The position numbers and the translations under genes are program-made. DNA of 64,000 nt, taken from Ciona intestinalis (lineage: Eukaryota; Chordata; Ascidiacea; Phlebobranchia; Cionidae). This document shows positions 49,701 to 61,900 of this stretch, piece by piece. Where the stretch lies: positions 5,051,961 to 5,115,960 of the forward strand of contig NC_020172.2 in assembly GCF_000224145.3 (NCBI RefSeq). Direction: 5' to 3'. The first letter of the stretch is position 1; each line of letters opens with the position of its first letter. The notes beneath the pieces were generated by a model that was not told where the DNA came from, ran no database searches, and was given only the letters and a program-made list of their open reading frames with translations.

Positions 49701-52700
49701 AATAGGCCAACTCTGGCCTAAGTCTCAGGTCCCATGGCGTGCCTCACTGTAGGACCTTACCTATATAGAATAGAATGTGCATATATAATGTTGGGGTAAT
49801 GATAAGGTAACTAAGCTGGAGCTTTTTGTAGTGGTAATAGGCCAACTGTGGGATAAATCCCATATCCTCTGATGTGTCTCGCCATAGGACCTCATCTTTA
49901 TAATATAAAACCAGATATTTAAACATGCATTCCATTATTCCACACACAAATTTATATTTATGGAAGCTTACTCTAGAATGTAGAAGTTGATATTGCAAAG
50001 TCTCTCGAAGAAATTGTAGACTGTCTGATGACACTTTGGGATCGGATAAATAACGTTGCCGTACTTTGGCCTGGAACAACATTGGTATAACCATGAAATA
50101 ATTAGGTTCAAATATAATAGAATTATATATACAAGGGATAAACTAGGGTAATAGACCGACATCTCAGAGTCTCTATTATTGAGTGTCTATAAACTGCCTC
50201 AATGGGGTCTAGATGGTAGCACCCTGGGTTATGGGGTAATAGACCTACATCCTAGGTCTCAGGTGTGCCCTCATTAAAGACCTCAGTTTATAGAACAGAA
50301 TCTCTATTATTGAGTGTCTATAAACTGCCACAATGGGGTCTAGATGGTAGCACCCTGGGTTATGGGGTAATAGACCTACATCCTAGGTCTCAGGTGTGCC
50401 CTCATTAAAGACCTCAGTTTATAGAACAGAATCTCTATTATTGAGTGTCTATAAACTGCCACAGTGGGGTCTAAATGGTAGCACCCTGGGTGTTGGGATA
50501 ATAGACCTACATCCTAGGTCTCAGGTGTGCCCTCATTAAAGACCTCACCCTTAGAGAAAAAATTATTTTACAAACATAAACCACCACCACTATTACATCA
50601 CATACCACCTTGTTATTGTAACAAAGACCACACTTACATCATCATCAGGCATCACAGACAAGCTGAGGAAAGGACCAAGATATGAATTGCTTTGGATTGC
50701 ATTTCCACTGCTTCTCTCACTTGGTAGAAACGTATCCATACCCGCCAATGCGTTACATATGGGTCGGGACTTTGAGCTTTTTTCACTCACCATTTGACAA
50801 AGCTCGGATAAAACCTGTTATAATGTTTGGTACATCATGCTCACTGTCGAGTTATAACATGGGTGTCTTTTTATACACCAGACACACGTGGTGTATTCAT
50901 ACACCTCATGTTCACTATCAAGTTATAACATGGGTGTCTTCTTATACACCAGACATACATGGTGTATTCATACACCTCATGCTCACTGTTGAGTTATAAC
51001 ATGGATGTCTTCTTATACACCAGGCACACATGGTGTATTCATACACCTTATGCTCACTGTCGAGTTATAACATGGGTGTTTCCATATACACCAGACACAC
51101 ATGGTGTATACAGACATCTCATGCTCCATAACCAAGCTACCTACCCTCAATGGTTGTGCACAAGCATCATCAGCGAGTGACGTACGTTTTGCAACTTCAC
51201 GAAGCTCACTTAGTATTGATGTTGATACCTTAGGAACAAATTGTACGAACAAATTAGACTTTATTTGTATAGAGTCTTTGTTGTTGCTGCTAGGTGTGTG
51301 TAAGTAGTATGAAAGTCTTTATTTTGTGAGTTTAAAAGCCCAACATTTCGGTATTTGAGTTGCACCATTTCAAGTTGTATTTGACCAACACTTTAAAAGT
51401 GTCAACAAAACAATAACCTTGAATAGGTTGCACCACTTTTCACAGGTGTTTATATAATTTAAGTTGCATTTGACCGACACTTCAGTATTATTGACAGTTA
51501 GTTTACAAAGGTGTTTTATACACCTCTTGCGCGCCTATGAGTTACCACATATGTAACTTGGCATGTGAATAACTTTTTTTATGTTTTTTAAAACGTGTGG
51601 CTGGTAATTTATACAACCCATAGGCCATAAACCTTGAATTGGTTGCACTAATTTTAACAGTATATAATCCAAGTTGTATTTGACCAAAATTCTCACCGTA
51701 TTTATTAACTCTTCGTCTTTAACAATACTTCTTATGAAGTCATACACAAATGGAAATGGGTCTTTATGATTCAACATGAATTTAACAAAAGCAGCAAAAT
51801 ATTCCATTGATCTGTAACGTCATGCATGAATTAATATCATAATAATAACCATTATGATGTCATTAATGACAATAATAAATAAATATTCAATAAATTCTGG
51901 AGCAAAGAAAACGTAAGAAACTAAAATTGTATCTTCAATTGGTTGGACTTGATTTTTGTCCGTTACATTTAAGTAGTCCCAGATCCTGACTGTACTTATT
52001 TACACAAAAAGTTTATAACTCTATAAGCACCAGATAAGAGTCAGATTTTTATTACAAATTTATTACATTTACATTGCTTAAGAGAAAGTTATTGCAATCT
52101 TACTTTGTTTGATTCATTTTCTAATTTAAGGTATTTTTAATCATGGCGTTTGCCAAATGCCATCGTGAATTTCGAGGTCTACTATTACTCACCCCTCATC
52201 AGCAAAAGCATTCTGTAGAAGCAATCCCATGTATGAGAAGACTTGGGTTCGAATCTCGTTGAATAACCATTGCTCTGGTCTAATGCTTGTGTTCTGTGTG
52301 GGATTGAGGATTGTTTTTTTAAACAAGAATTTTGGAGGTTTAGGTATTAGTATAACTCTATGTAAGATCGCCTGTAGGGTGTAACGGTAATGCATTTTAC
52401 TCAAAACATTACTTCTTTTTTTTATCAATAAGCGTGTCTTAACAACTGTTGTTTTACCGTTACTACCCGTCTTTTCGCTTTTTGTCAACTCTCTTGTTCT
52501 TTGTTATCGTGACCGAAGAGACGAAATAAATTTCATTTACTCATTCATGATTTTTGTCAAAACAGAACTTTTTTATTTTTAGTCAGATGTTACTTAATTA
52601 GATTTTGCATTGAAATTATAGCAGCTAAACATTCTCTGTAATTCAGCAAGATATCATTTAAGTTTGCCATTAAGTGTTTTGTACAAGGACACATACACCC

Positions 52701-55700
52701 ACAATGATAGCAGCGTCAAGCCTTGAACCCGTATCTACTAGTCCACAAGAAACTTAACAGCAAACCATGACAATGTCTCGCCAAATGGCAGATGAAACGT
52801 CAGTCTTTAGTGCATTAATAAAACAATTGTTAGAAGATCTGATTAGTTTTAATGTTAATTATTTACTTAATTAATGAGTTAATTAATCAAATCATTGATC
52901 ACTCACCCAATCCTTTTCCTCAGCAACAGATTGTGAATAAACAGAATACAAATACTTGATTTGTTCTTCCTCTGTTTTCGTGTTTTCCACTCTGTGAATA
53001 AAGACATAAATGAATCTGACTTATTGTCTTAGCGAGGCAGGCAACGACAGTCGTTACAACACGGGTGTTCTGTTTCATACACCTTGTGAATGCTTACCAG
53101 TTACCATATATGTTACTTTTTGGGTATTTATTTTTGTCTGAAAATTTGGACAACCTATTAGTTACCACCGGGTTAAGATTTTAGCACATGTTGTAAACAC
53201 TTAATGACCACTTACGAGTTACCACGTATGCGGTATGTAACTTATTTATCCTCGCGTGGCAGGCAACGACAGTCGTTATAACACAGATAACTTTGTGGGT
53301 AATTTATTTTTTTAATGTATGACTGACCATTTAGACAACTAATAAAAGTTTTCAGCAAGTGTTGAGGAAAATTAAAAAAAGAGAACTTCAAAAAAGTTTT
53401 GTGTCGCACACAGTTCCAGAGTATGTTGCTAATATAGAGGGAAGATTCTACGCCATTTTATTCAATATTTAAAATAAAAATTGAACAAACTTTTTGCCTT
53501 TCATGCTCCATAGAACCTCCATGATGGCTTGACCAATCACGTCGCAGCAATCAACTTTAAAAAATAGTGTTATGAAAATAAAATATAAAAAAATTTTACA
53601 AATTGTTATAAAAATTTAATATTCTAAAATTGCTCAATGCTAAACATAATTTATTAGAAAAATTATTTAAAACATTTGTAAACAACTAAAAATATAACAT
53701 ATATATATTATTATAGAAATATTAATACACTATTTAAAAAATAGGAAAAGAATAAAACTTACAAACCTTTATTTTCAAAGTGTAAATTTGAGGTAGCAAC
53801 AATGACTTGCGTTCTTGGGAAAATAGCTGAGTCATCCTCCATAGGAACTTGGCGGTCAAACACAACGAATAGAATACGAGATAAATAAGTTGTAACATCA
53901 GGTGTAGTTGAATCAGATGTATTAGATCGCAATGTCTGGAATAAAGATGCTTATGTTGTATATAATATATATGCAGTGGCCCAGCCAGGGGGGGTTAAGG
54001 GGTCGCAACCCCCCCTTATAAACCAAAAAATCAAAAAAAAAAAAAATTGAAAATTTTTAGATTAAAACCACCTTTTTTTCTGGCTACACCACTGTGGATA
54101 TATTATATACGTGACATGAGGAGTGTGCCTGGGGTAAAGAGTGCTATGTTAGGTTATGTATGAAACCATAGGGGTGCTATGCTACGTTAGAGTAGCTATA
54201 GGTACTTATTGTGGGATTATGGGTGGTATGCTACACTAGGGAACAAGAGTCGAAGAGGTCCTTAGGTCATAGGTGTAATGTTATGGGTGCTATACTAGGT
54301 CCTAGTAATCCGTATTACTTAACCCCAGCGCACAGATGAAACAGTAGAAATACAAGAGGTGGCATTTAAGTTGATTTAACCACAATTAAAAAGGTTTAAC
54401 AGTAGAACATCCATCATGTAGCTGGCTATAGGTAATTTTTGTGTAACAATAGGGGAGTTATGCTAGATTATAGTAATTAGTACTACTTCACTTCAGCACA
54501 CAGATGTGAAGATACAAGAGGTGACATTTAAACACAATTATTGAATAAAGGTGACATCATATGTTTTCAACTTTTAAAACAGTAGTGACATCGTGTTTTA
54601 ACACCCTAGTTTTTACCCTGCAGTTCGGTGTCTGTACAAACAAAGTATATTGCATTTGCCAAATTAATGACCCAACAGTGAGCATAAGATGTATCCCCAT
54701 GCAACCATGGTACAACTTGACAGTGAGCATGAGGTTTACACCCATGTTATTACCCGACAGCGAGCATAAGGCTTACCCACCTTAGGTAAAATATCTTGAT
54801 CAAGTGAGGTCTCCAAGGTTTGAATTCCTGAATCTACTTCCATTTTTTCACTTGAGCTATAAACAACAATGACATTATGTGTATAGTAGGTAGGAGTAAG
54901 ATGAATATTGTTCGCATTGTCCAATATTTTCAAATGAGTTTTTAGCAATTGACAATGTTTTTTAAGAGCTGTGAGGATAAGGTTATACAGTTCTGTTAAT
55001 ATACGTTGTTTAGAACCAAAACATTGGATAAATAAAATGGAAACATGGATCATGTTACCCCAATNNNNNNNNNNNNNNNNNNNNNNNNNNNNNNNNNNNN
55101 NNNNNNNNNNNNNNTGTAATGTAATGGGTTCTATAAGTGATTTTTGTGTACTGCTAGTATTAGTATTACTTAACCCCAGCGCACAGATGTAACAGTAGAA
55201 ATACAAGAGGTGACATTTAGCCATTTAACCACAATTAAAAAGGTTTAACAGTAGAGCATCCATCATGTAGTTGGCTATAGGTAATTTTTGTGTAACAATA
55301 GGGGAGTTATGCTAGATTATAGTAATTAGTACTACTTCACTTCAGCACACAGATGTGAAGATACAAAAGGTGACATTTAACCACAATTGTTAAACAAAGG
55401 TGACATCATATGTTTTCAACTTTTAAAACAGTAGTGACACCGTGTTTTAACACCCTAGTCTTACCCTGCAATTCGGTGTCTGTACAAACAAAGTATATTG
55501 CATTTGCCAAATTAATGACCCAACAGTGAGCATAAGATGTATCCCCATGCAACCATGGTACAACTTGACAGTGAGCATGAGGTTTACACCCATGTTATTA
55601 CCCGACAGCGAGCATAAGGCTTACCCACCTTAGGTAAAATATCTTGATCAAGTGAGGTCTCCAAGGTTTGAATTCCTGAATCTACTTCCATTTTTTCACT

Positions 55701-57557
55701 TGAGCTATAAACAACAATGACATTATGTGTATAGTAGGTAGGAGTAAGATGAATATTGTTCGCATTGTCCAATATTTTCAAATGAGTTTTTAGCAATTAA
55801 CAACGTTTTTTAAGAGCTGTGAGGATAAGGTTATACAGTTCTGTTAATATACGTTGTTTAGAACCAAAACATTGGATAAATAAAATGGAAACATGGATCA
55901 TGTTACCCCAAACCAGAAGGCCTATATATATATATTATGATTTTTATACTAGAAGAGCAATTTACAAATAATTATTGATTGCTGTTCACTGTTACCAGCT
56001 AATACGTTTTTAGTTCAGACAAAACAACTTCATAATGCCAACAAAATATAATTCAAACTAATATACCATACTGTAGGCTAAAGTAAAATGATTTTTGATT
56101 GGTGTTAAGTTTCCCAGATAATACGTTTTTAGCTTAGACAAAACAATTTCACAATACCAACAAAATAAAATGCCAACTAATATAACATGATGCAGCCTAT
56201 ATAGTTAATTATATAATCCATTCTTACCCTAAAGCTGCTCCATCAATACGGCTTCTATCTGCTACTATGTTTCTCACTTTATCAGAGTTTTCCTGTAAAA
56301 CATCACTCAGTTCTTACATGCTATACGGGCAATACAATTAGCGATATAACAGCAAGATATAACATTGTATTAGTAAAGTGAAACTAGGTACTTAACAATA
56401 TTATTAATACATTGAGTTTAAAATAGTTGTACTTATATATAAGTATTAGTGTTTAAGCAAGATATAACATTATTAGTATAGTTATGTTTAAACATATTTA
56501 TTGTGTACATAGTTTCAAATATTTGAGTAACAATAAATATTGTGGTTTTTAACACCAGAAACACACAGTATATTCATACACCTCATGCACCTATATTTAT
56601 AAATTGAAACGAGTTTTTAATTTAGGTGTGCGGATATATTTATACAACAAATATAGTCTATATCGTGCGCATATTTTATGATAAGTATCAACATACATTT
56701 GGCGAAGAAGGTCGCGCTATCTTCTGCTTGGGTGAAGAGAAAGCTACTTCTGTTTAAATAATGATGTTATATTAAAATTGGTGTTATATAAAAATTTAGT
56801 TATATTAAAATGGTGGTAAAATAAAACATTATCGAAGTCAGTCCAAACTTTACTAAATACGCAAAAGCATGAAACATATGCATGTGAAGATAAAAAGTTA
56901 CATGCGTGGTAAGCAAGCACGAGGTGTATGAAACATAACACCCGTATTACAACCACTGCCTGCCACGCGAAGATAAATAAGTTACATAAGTGGTAACTCG
57001 TAAGCAAGTACGAGTTGTATGAAACAGAACACCCGTATTACAACCACTGCCCCGCCACGCGAAGATAAATAAGTTACATAAGTGGTAACTCGTAAGCAAG
57101 TACAAGTTGTATGAAACAGAACACCCGTGTTAAAACGACTGTCTTTGCCTGCCATGCGGGGATAAATAAATGACATCGATACAAAAATATTTTACCTGTA
57201 GTTGAATCACTGCTAGTTTTCACACCACTTGGTGCGACATCAACATCTGATGTCGGTTTTCCCTTTGATAATCGCGCCAGTCGCCTTCGACGCATCTGGT
57301 AAAAGTTTGAAGCGTTGATTTTGTTAAACTTTAAAGAAAATTAATAATTTTTAATGTTTTTCAAACAGGAAAGAAAGATTTATATAATGTTATAATATAT
57401 TAAATAAGTTGTCCTGCCTGCCTTGCCACCCAAGGTTCGTTGCCGTAAAATATAAAACTAAAGTGAAAAATTAATTCTTTTTAATGTGTCCATAAATACT
57501 TAACATAATAACAAATTAAGTCCATACCTCTTCTGGGGACAAAGTATTTTCACTCAT
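40784..57557 (-). CDS. UBE4B: ubiquitin conjugation factor E4 B (U-box E3/E4)
   Basis: Elongates ubiquitin chains on substrates via a C-terminal U-box that binds an E2. 29 exons, 5' to 3': 57557-57528, 57295-57196, 56749-56697, 56292-56228, 54856-54781, 53935-53767, 53554-53491, 52991-52907, 52293-52193, 51811-51697, 51228-51145, 50814-50638, 50070-49972, 49440-49327, 48972-48883, 47944-47836, 47397-47265, 47019-46920, 46674-46550, 46060-45962, 45753-45636, 45233-45116, 44683-44557, 44020-43876, 43571-43437, 42819-42628, 42209-42035, 41336-41187, 40848-40784; 3213 nt, 1070 residues, phases agree. Start [20 protein letters not shown] matches the family N-terminus; [11 protein letters not shown] matches the MEVD region; the Ufd2 core includes [46 protein letters not shown] and [17 protein letters not shown]-box [15 protein letters not shown] and DPFNRQEL. 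The N-terminal Ser-rich stretch is shorter than in human. Exon 54856-54781 has a second copy at 55704-55629. An acceptor-like AG abuts the ATG. Confidence 0.96.
40890..41015 (-). mobile_element. SINE 3' part, reverse
   Basis: Reverse tail: GAGGCAACGACAGTCGTTAG, 'TATACACCTCGTGTGTGCTTA' cut to 20, and CGAGTTACCACATATTTAAC, in the last intron of UBE4B. Confidence 0.6.
41405..41765 (+). repeat. about 110-bp tandem family (three units)
   Basis: Units carry ATTCTATTCTATATGGGTGA, GGTCCTACAGTGGGGCATGC, 'GGAACCTGGGATTTAG', 'CCAGAGTTGGCCCATTACCC' and CAACATTGTATATGCAC. Same family at 43065-43400, 48000-48560 and (inverted) 49490-49900, all in UBE4B introns, with single worn copies at 8270-8345 and 17600-17690. 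Confidence 0.88.
42285..42530 (+). repeat. two units of the 110-bp gene A intron repeat
   Basis: GTGTCGGTCAAATACAACTT, 'AACACCTGTGAAAAATGGTG' and 'TGACACTTTGTAAAACTAGC' match the array at 2567-3225. In a UBE4B intron. Confidence 0.85.
43065..43400 (+). repeat. about 110-bp tandem family (three to four units)
   Basis: Same family as 41405-41765, units alternating GGCATGCCATGGGGCCTGGG and GGCATGCCATGGGACCTGAG. Confidence 0.88.
43790..43875 (+). repeat. CA-rich microsatellite
   Basis: Imperfect (CA)n with CACACACACGCACCCATACC and ACACACAAACATATCCGCAA, directly after the 3' end of a UBE4B exon (43876). Open frames over it are artefacts. Confidence 0.85.
48000..48560 (+). repeat. 110-bp tandem array, recently expanded
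   Basis: Five units of the 41405 family; the middle three (about 48190-48530) are near-perfect, each with GTGTAGCATATGTAGCAGGT, CTCATACAATGGAACCTGAG and CATATTCTATCCATATGGGT. This is the least diverged array of the family here, hence the youngest expansion. Confidence 0.92.
49490..49905 (-). repeat. inverted copies of the 110-bp family
   Basis: Reverse units with ATAGAATGTGTATGTACAAT, 'GGGCCAACTCTGGCTAAAAT' and 'GTGCCTCACTATAGGACC'. A longer block with GATAAGGTAACTAAGCTGGA occurs twice (about 49660 and 49800). Confidence 0.8.
50155..50560 (+). repeat. about 128-bp tandem repeat, three units
   Basis: Units carry GAATCTCTATTATTGAGTGT, CTATAAACTGCCACAATGGG, 'GTCTAGATGGTAGCACCCTG' and 'CTCAGGTGTGCCCTCATTAA'. 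In a UBE4B intron. Confidence 0.92.
50828..51122 (+). repeat. 71-bp minisatellite array 4
   Basis: About four units of the family found in genes B and C. It lies between UBE4B exons 12 and 11, ending about 20 bases before exon 11 on the plus strand. A worn relative is at 54680-54780. Confidence 0.9.
51345..51500 (-). repeat. inverted unit of the 110-bp gene A intron repeat
   Basis: AAGTGTCAACAAAACAATAA, 'GGTTGCACCACTTTTCACAG' and 'TTTGACCGACACTTCAGTAT' read as the reverse of the array at 2567-3225. A further piece lies at 51628-51690. Confidence 0.8.
53020..53350 (-). mobile_element. two SINE pieces, reverse
   Basis: Two reverse tails (GCAACGACAGTCGTTACAAC and GCAACGACAGTCGTTATAAC), each followed by a linker with an 'ATTTGGACAACCTATTAG'-like phrase; the heads are missing. 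Confidence 0.6.
53974..54100. mobile_element. hAT-like MITE, diverged
   Basis: Starts CAGTGGCCCAGCCAGG and ends CTGGCTACACCACTG, inverted ends like the element at 38056-38197. No clear 8-bp target duplication. Between UBE4B exons 6 and 5. Confidence 0.65.
54311..55064. other. first copy of a 750-bp repeated stretch with UBE4B exon 5
   Basis: Near-identical to 55159-55912 across a 50-N gap, including UBE4B exon 5 (54856-54781). Differences are scattered single bases and small indels, as between two haplotypes. Confidence 0.85.
55065..55114. other. assembly gap (50 N)
   Basis: Run of N between the two copies described at 54311-55064 and 55159-55912. Confidence 0.99.
55629..55704 (-). other. 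second copy of UBE4B exon 5
   Basis: Same 76 nt, acceptor and donor as 54856-54781 ([11 protein letters not shown]...). Using both would shift the frame by one base, because 76 is not a multiple of three; one of them must be unused or allelic. Confidence 0.85.
56880..57175 (+). mobile_element. three SINE tails in tandem
   Basis: Three units of about 85 bp, each with GTGGTAACTCGTAAGCAAG, 'GTATGAAACAGAACACCCGT' and 'GATAAATAAGTTACATAAGT'. In the second UBE4B intron. Confidence 0.8.
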
Positions 57558-58929
57558 CTTTAACAGCAAGAATAAACAAGAGACAAATATTTTGAATACA
57601 ATAACAAACACACTCTATTTCACTGAAACAAAATAAATGTATGCATTATACAGTATATATATTTATATATATATATGCTTCAAATTGTTTTTATATGAGT
57701 TATAAAAACGTTTTCTGATAAATTCCCACTAGTATTAATTAATTTGAATACAACAACTGAAATAACAGCAATACCATATCACAACTAAGCCACAACGCAT
57801 ATAAATCAATCTGCATGTTTCCAAGAAACATACGTAGACGTTCACCCGCCGCCCACACGTATATTTAGTCACTTTTTGGAAGGACAAATTTATCGATCTC
57901 TCTATTATAGTAGCATGCCTTTTATATGCTGATGATTTACAAACGAAAATTACAACACTATACTAAGTACCAAAGTCTATAAACACATTAAATATTTACA
58001 CAGTCGTAATAAATACTGTCTAGCACTCAAATTTCTTTGTCTGTTTACGCGAAAATCGCATCTGCACCATTGTGACATCATACACGACCAGCTGATCGTT
58101 GCAAACAAAAGTCGTCACGGTTGAGTGCGCAAAACATTTCTTCCGGTTGGGTAATTTTAAATTTGCCTAATAATGTCCAAAAATTAAAGTTTTTGATATA
58201 AATTTCACATAGCCTGAAAAAGTATAATTTCTTTTAAATTGTATTTCATTAACGTTAAAATGTATTGGGCTCACAAGCCCAACGGCTAAATAGTTACTGG
58301 GACAACAGGTAAACTTGTGGGTACCCGCGAGCACATAAACGTCTCTCGTGTATCTTTCCGTTTGCGGTAACTTCAGTATTATAACAAACCAATAATGGCT
58401 ACTGTTTAAGCACCGTTAACTATCTTGCCAAAACGCCATGCTGATTTGAATCAACGAACCAATCAAAAGCCATGTCTACTTATCCACACACTGCAATCGC
58501 TTCAGCAACTCGACTGTGGGCATGGGAGTAGCAACCATAGATAAGTCACTCAAGTTTCCACCCGCGGGGATATAAATGACCAAACCAACCAAAGTCATGT
58601 CTGCTTATCCACACACTACAATAGCTTCAGCAACTCGACTGTGGGCATGGAAGTGGCAACAATGGATAAGTCACTCAAGTTCCCACCGACGAGGACATAA
58701 ATGACCAAACCAACCAAAAGTCATGTCTGCTTATCCACACACTGCAATAGCTCAACTGTGGGCATGGGAGTGGCAAACCAAAACAACATACAAGGGAATT
58801 AATTGTATTTTCTAGCCCTAGTGTACATGCAAACAAATAAAATAGCTTCTACACACCGAAATATAAAACTCTACACAAAATTAATAATAGAATATATAAA
58901 GTTGTTCCAACATCTTCAAAACTTTTCCA
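57558..58929. other. intergenic between UBE4B start and the CEP295-like gene
   Basis: About 1.4 kb upstream of UBE4B on the minus strand. Contains the 126-bp repeat copies at 58455-58775; otherwise AT-rich with no gene seen. The UBE4B promoter should lie in its left part, but I cannot point to a defined element. Confidence 0.55.
58455..58775 (+). repeat. three copies of the 126-bp repeat
   Basis: Same unit as in gene C intron 9 (15325-16212), about 42 kb away; the last unit is truncated after GGGCATGGGAGTGGCAA. Confidence 0.92.
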
Positions 58930-61900
58930 TCATTTTCTTGGTGTACCTGCAGAAAAGTAAAAACATTTAGTTACCATGTATGTAGATTTATTAGTAGTTA
59001 ATGTTTTTGTGGCTGACAATTTGTACAACACATTAGTGGCTAGTGGGTTGGAGCAATTGTCTTTTGCCCAAGGACACTTACACCCACAATGGTAGCAGCG
59101 TCAAGCCTCGAACCTCTAACCTCTAGGCTGGAAGAAGGTATGCTAACTATTGTGCCACGACACAGGACAAATTAAGAAGCACTGTTTTAAAGCTAAAACA
59201 AAGAATAAACATAATATAATCTACATATCTCTTTTGTATCTCTTTAGATCAGGGTAATTAATACAACAAAGAGAATTAGAAACAAAACGATAGTCGTTAT
59301 AACACAGGTGTTCTGTTTCACGCTACAGGTAAAACTTGAAAAAAATATCCGCTGGAAGTGTGGCTGTTAAACCTTTTTTACAGTATAAAATAATACAAAA
59401 ACCTACTTGACTAAGAACACATGCTATAAATCAAGCAAAATATAACAAAATAACACCAAACAAACCTACCATTATCTGAAGACATGCTTTGTATGTTCAC
59501 ACTCTGTGCCACAGTGGTCGAATCATCAGATGAGACAACTTCGGGAAGTTCCAGCAAACTCCCACTCTCCGATGTCACGATATTAACGCGACTAAACTCG
59601 CCAAAACTTGTCTCGGATTCTGATAAAGAAGTTTCTAGAAGGGTTAGCTCATGTTCATCCAGTATTCCTGGAACATTTGTCAGACTCTCATCGAAGATCG
59701 TCTTATTCTGCTGCTTTGAGTCTACTTTGTCACTGCTGGAGTCGCTTAGAAACGACCGGAAAGTCTCACTATCGCCCCCGAGTGTTTGAACCTGCATAAA
59801 CGATGGCTCTTTGAAAGTGCCGTCGATATTTTCCTCTTTTCCTTTATCATATTGGCTTCTGTCTTCTGTAGGAGTCGTAACATTAATTGCCTCAACGATT
59901 GACGGCTCTTTGAAAGTGTCACTCTCCGAATCCTCAGAAAAAGAAGATCTTGAAGATACTCCAGCGAGGCGAACTTCTTCTAGAAGTTTCGATATAAACT
60001 CTGAGTTCATAATGTTGATTGACTGCGTGGAGCTGCTGGTCGACAAACTATGTTCTGAAATACTATGGTGGGTAATGTCAATGCCTTTAATTGGAGTCAC
60101 GGATGTTGTATTTTTATGTTGCGACTCGTCGAGGCCCTCTAGTGAGTGTTCGTCGATGAGCGTCGAGTTTAGTTCATCGTTAATATCTCCCTGTAGAGTG
60201 TGAAAAGTATCTGAAGTATTTGAGCCATCCTCATGTACATTAAGTGTATGGAAAGCACTGGAGACCTTGGTGTCATCTAAACTACTGTCAATCACTGATT
60301 TAGTGAAAGACAACTGACCAAAATAATTTTCATTCGAGCTTCCATCCATTGTAGGACGCATTTCAACAAATGAACCAATAAAAGATCCATCGTCATTCGG
60401 CTGGTTAGCATCTAAGGGGTTACCTTTTACACTGGCAACACTTTTAGATGAATCACTTTTGGTTTTGATTGAAATTGAATCCAGATTTTTGTTTTGTTGA
60501 AAAGGGAAATCTTTTAATGCTGAAAAAGCAGAGTTTCTTGTTGTTGTTGAATTAGATGCGTGTGTCGAAATATCATCATTTAGTTTTATTCTGTCAATTG
60601 ATTCTAGTGAGACTTCATCTACTTTGGTTTGGTCCCGAGGCAGTGGTTGCCTAACTGGGATGTAGGAACTTCTTTGGAGCAACTCCTTAATGCTATCAAG
60701 TGATGTATCATGCGAAAATGATGGCTCTTGTTGTTTAAATGTCTCTTTCCATATTCCAGGGCTAATCTGGTTGATTTTCGGCGCTGCTGCAATTTGGTGT
60801 GCGCTTGTTATACTAGCTGTGTGTAGAGAATCGCTGGGTGAGATTGGACCAAGCTGTGGTGGAAGCTCAATGAAGTGCTCCGATGATAACAGGCCTCCCC
60901 ATGTGTTTTCCGAGGACACAGATTTGTGTATAGTAGGTGAAGTATTGGGTGACTTGGGTTGGGGTGATTTAACTTGAAAGTTGTTTCTCATGAAGTCTAA
61001 AGACTCTTGCACTGTTCTCATCTGTTTCTCAACTCTTTTTAATTCATCTGACACAGTGGATATACCATTCGGAGAAGGAGTAACATCGGATCTATTAAGT
61101 AATGTTGCTTGTGTTTGGTTCGCTGATANNNNNNNNNNNNNNNNNNNNNNNNNNNNNNNNNNNNNNNNNNNNNNNNNNNNNNNNNNNNNNNNNNNNNNNN
61201 NNNNNNNNNNNNNNNNNNNNNNNNNNNNNNNNNNNNNNNNNNNNNNNNNNNNNACATTACGGACAATATGGACATAATATAACGCATTACATTATCAAAT
61301 ACAAAACCCCAACCTCTGAAATATCATTAATATCTGTAGGTTGACTAATCTCTTCTTCACTTGTGGTTTCACCACTCGATGTCCCACTTTCACATTTTTC
61401 CTCCCCACTTCCCCCTCTTGCTTGTTGTTTACTTACAAGCTTCAATAATTTGTTGACAGCGTTAATTCTTCCACCATTTTCAGGTGTGGGAGTTTCCCTA
61501 CCTAAAACAAACAGAAAGTTTTTTTGTGCAACTTTAATTTCAAATTGATTTTGATGTCAATTGTTTAAATAAAAGTTAAAAAATATTTGCACTTTTAGGC
61601 AAATATTTATTTTTAAAAAATGTGCATTTTTCCTAAACTAAATAGTTTGTAAAATGATTGTAAAGTTTCCTTTGTTTTAGTAGACAAATCGGTAAAACTT
61701 TTCATGCCTTCAGTTTGTTAGCAACCACAGCAGATTAACAAGTTAACCTTCATTCCAATCAATACGTACAATATCTTAATTTTTAAACAATATCATTTTC
61801 AAAACCATTTTTTCACCAGAAAAACATTTAATTTCAAATATTTCGTTTGACCGGTAGTTTGGTGTTTATACAACTTGTGAATATTGTTCTTTACCTTCAT

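Noticed and set aside
54557..55796. 162-codon minus-strand frame across the gap
   Set aside because: It runs through intron, N and the duplicated stretch; only the 76-nt UBE4B exon inside it has splice sites and family resemblance.
59484..60977. Plus-strand frames of 95-130 codons
   Set aside because: Shadows opposite the large CEP295-like exon, whose long frame, phase-matched neighbours and family resemblance favour the minus strand.
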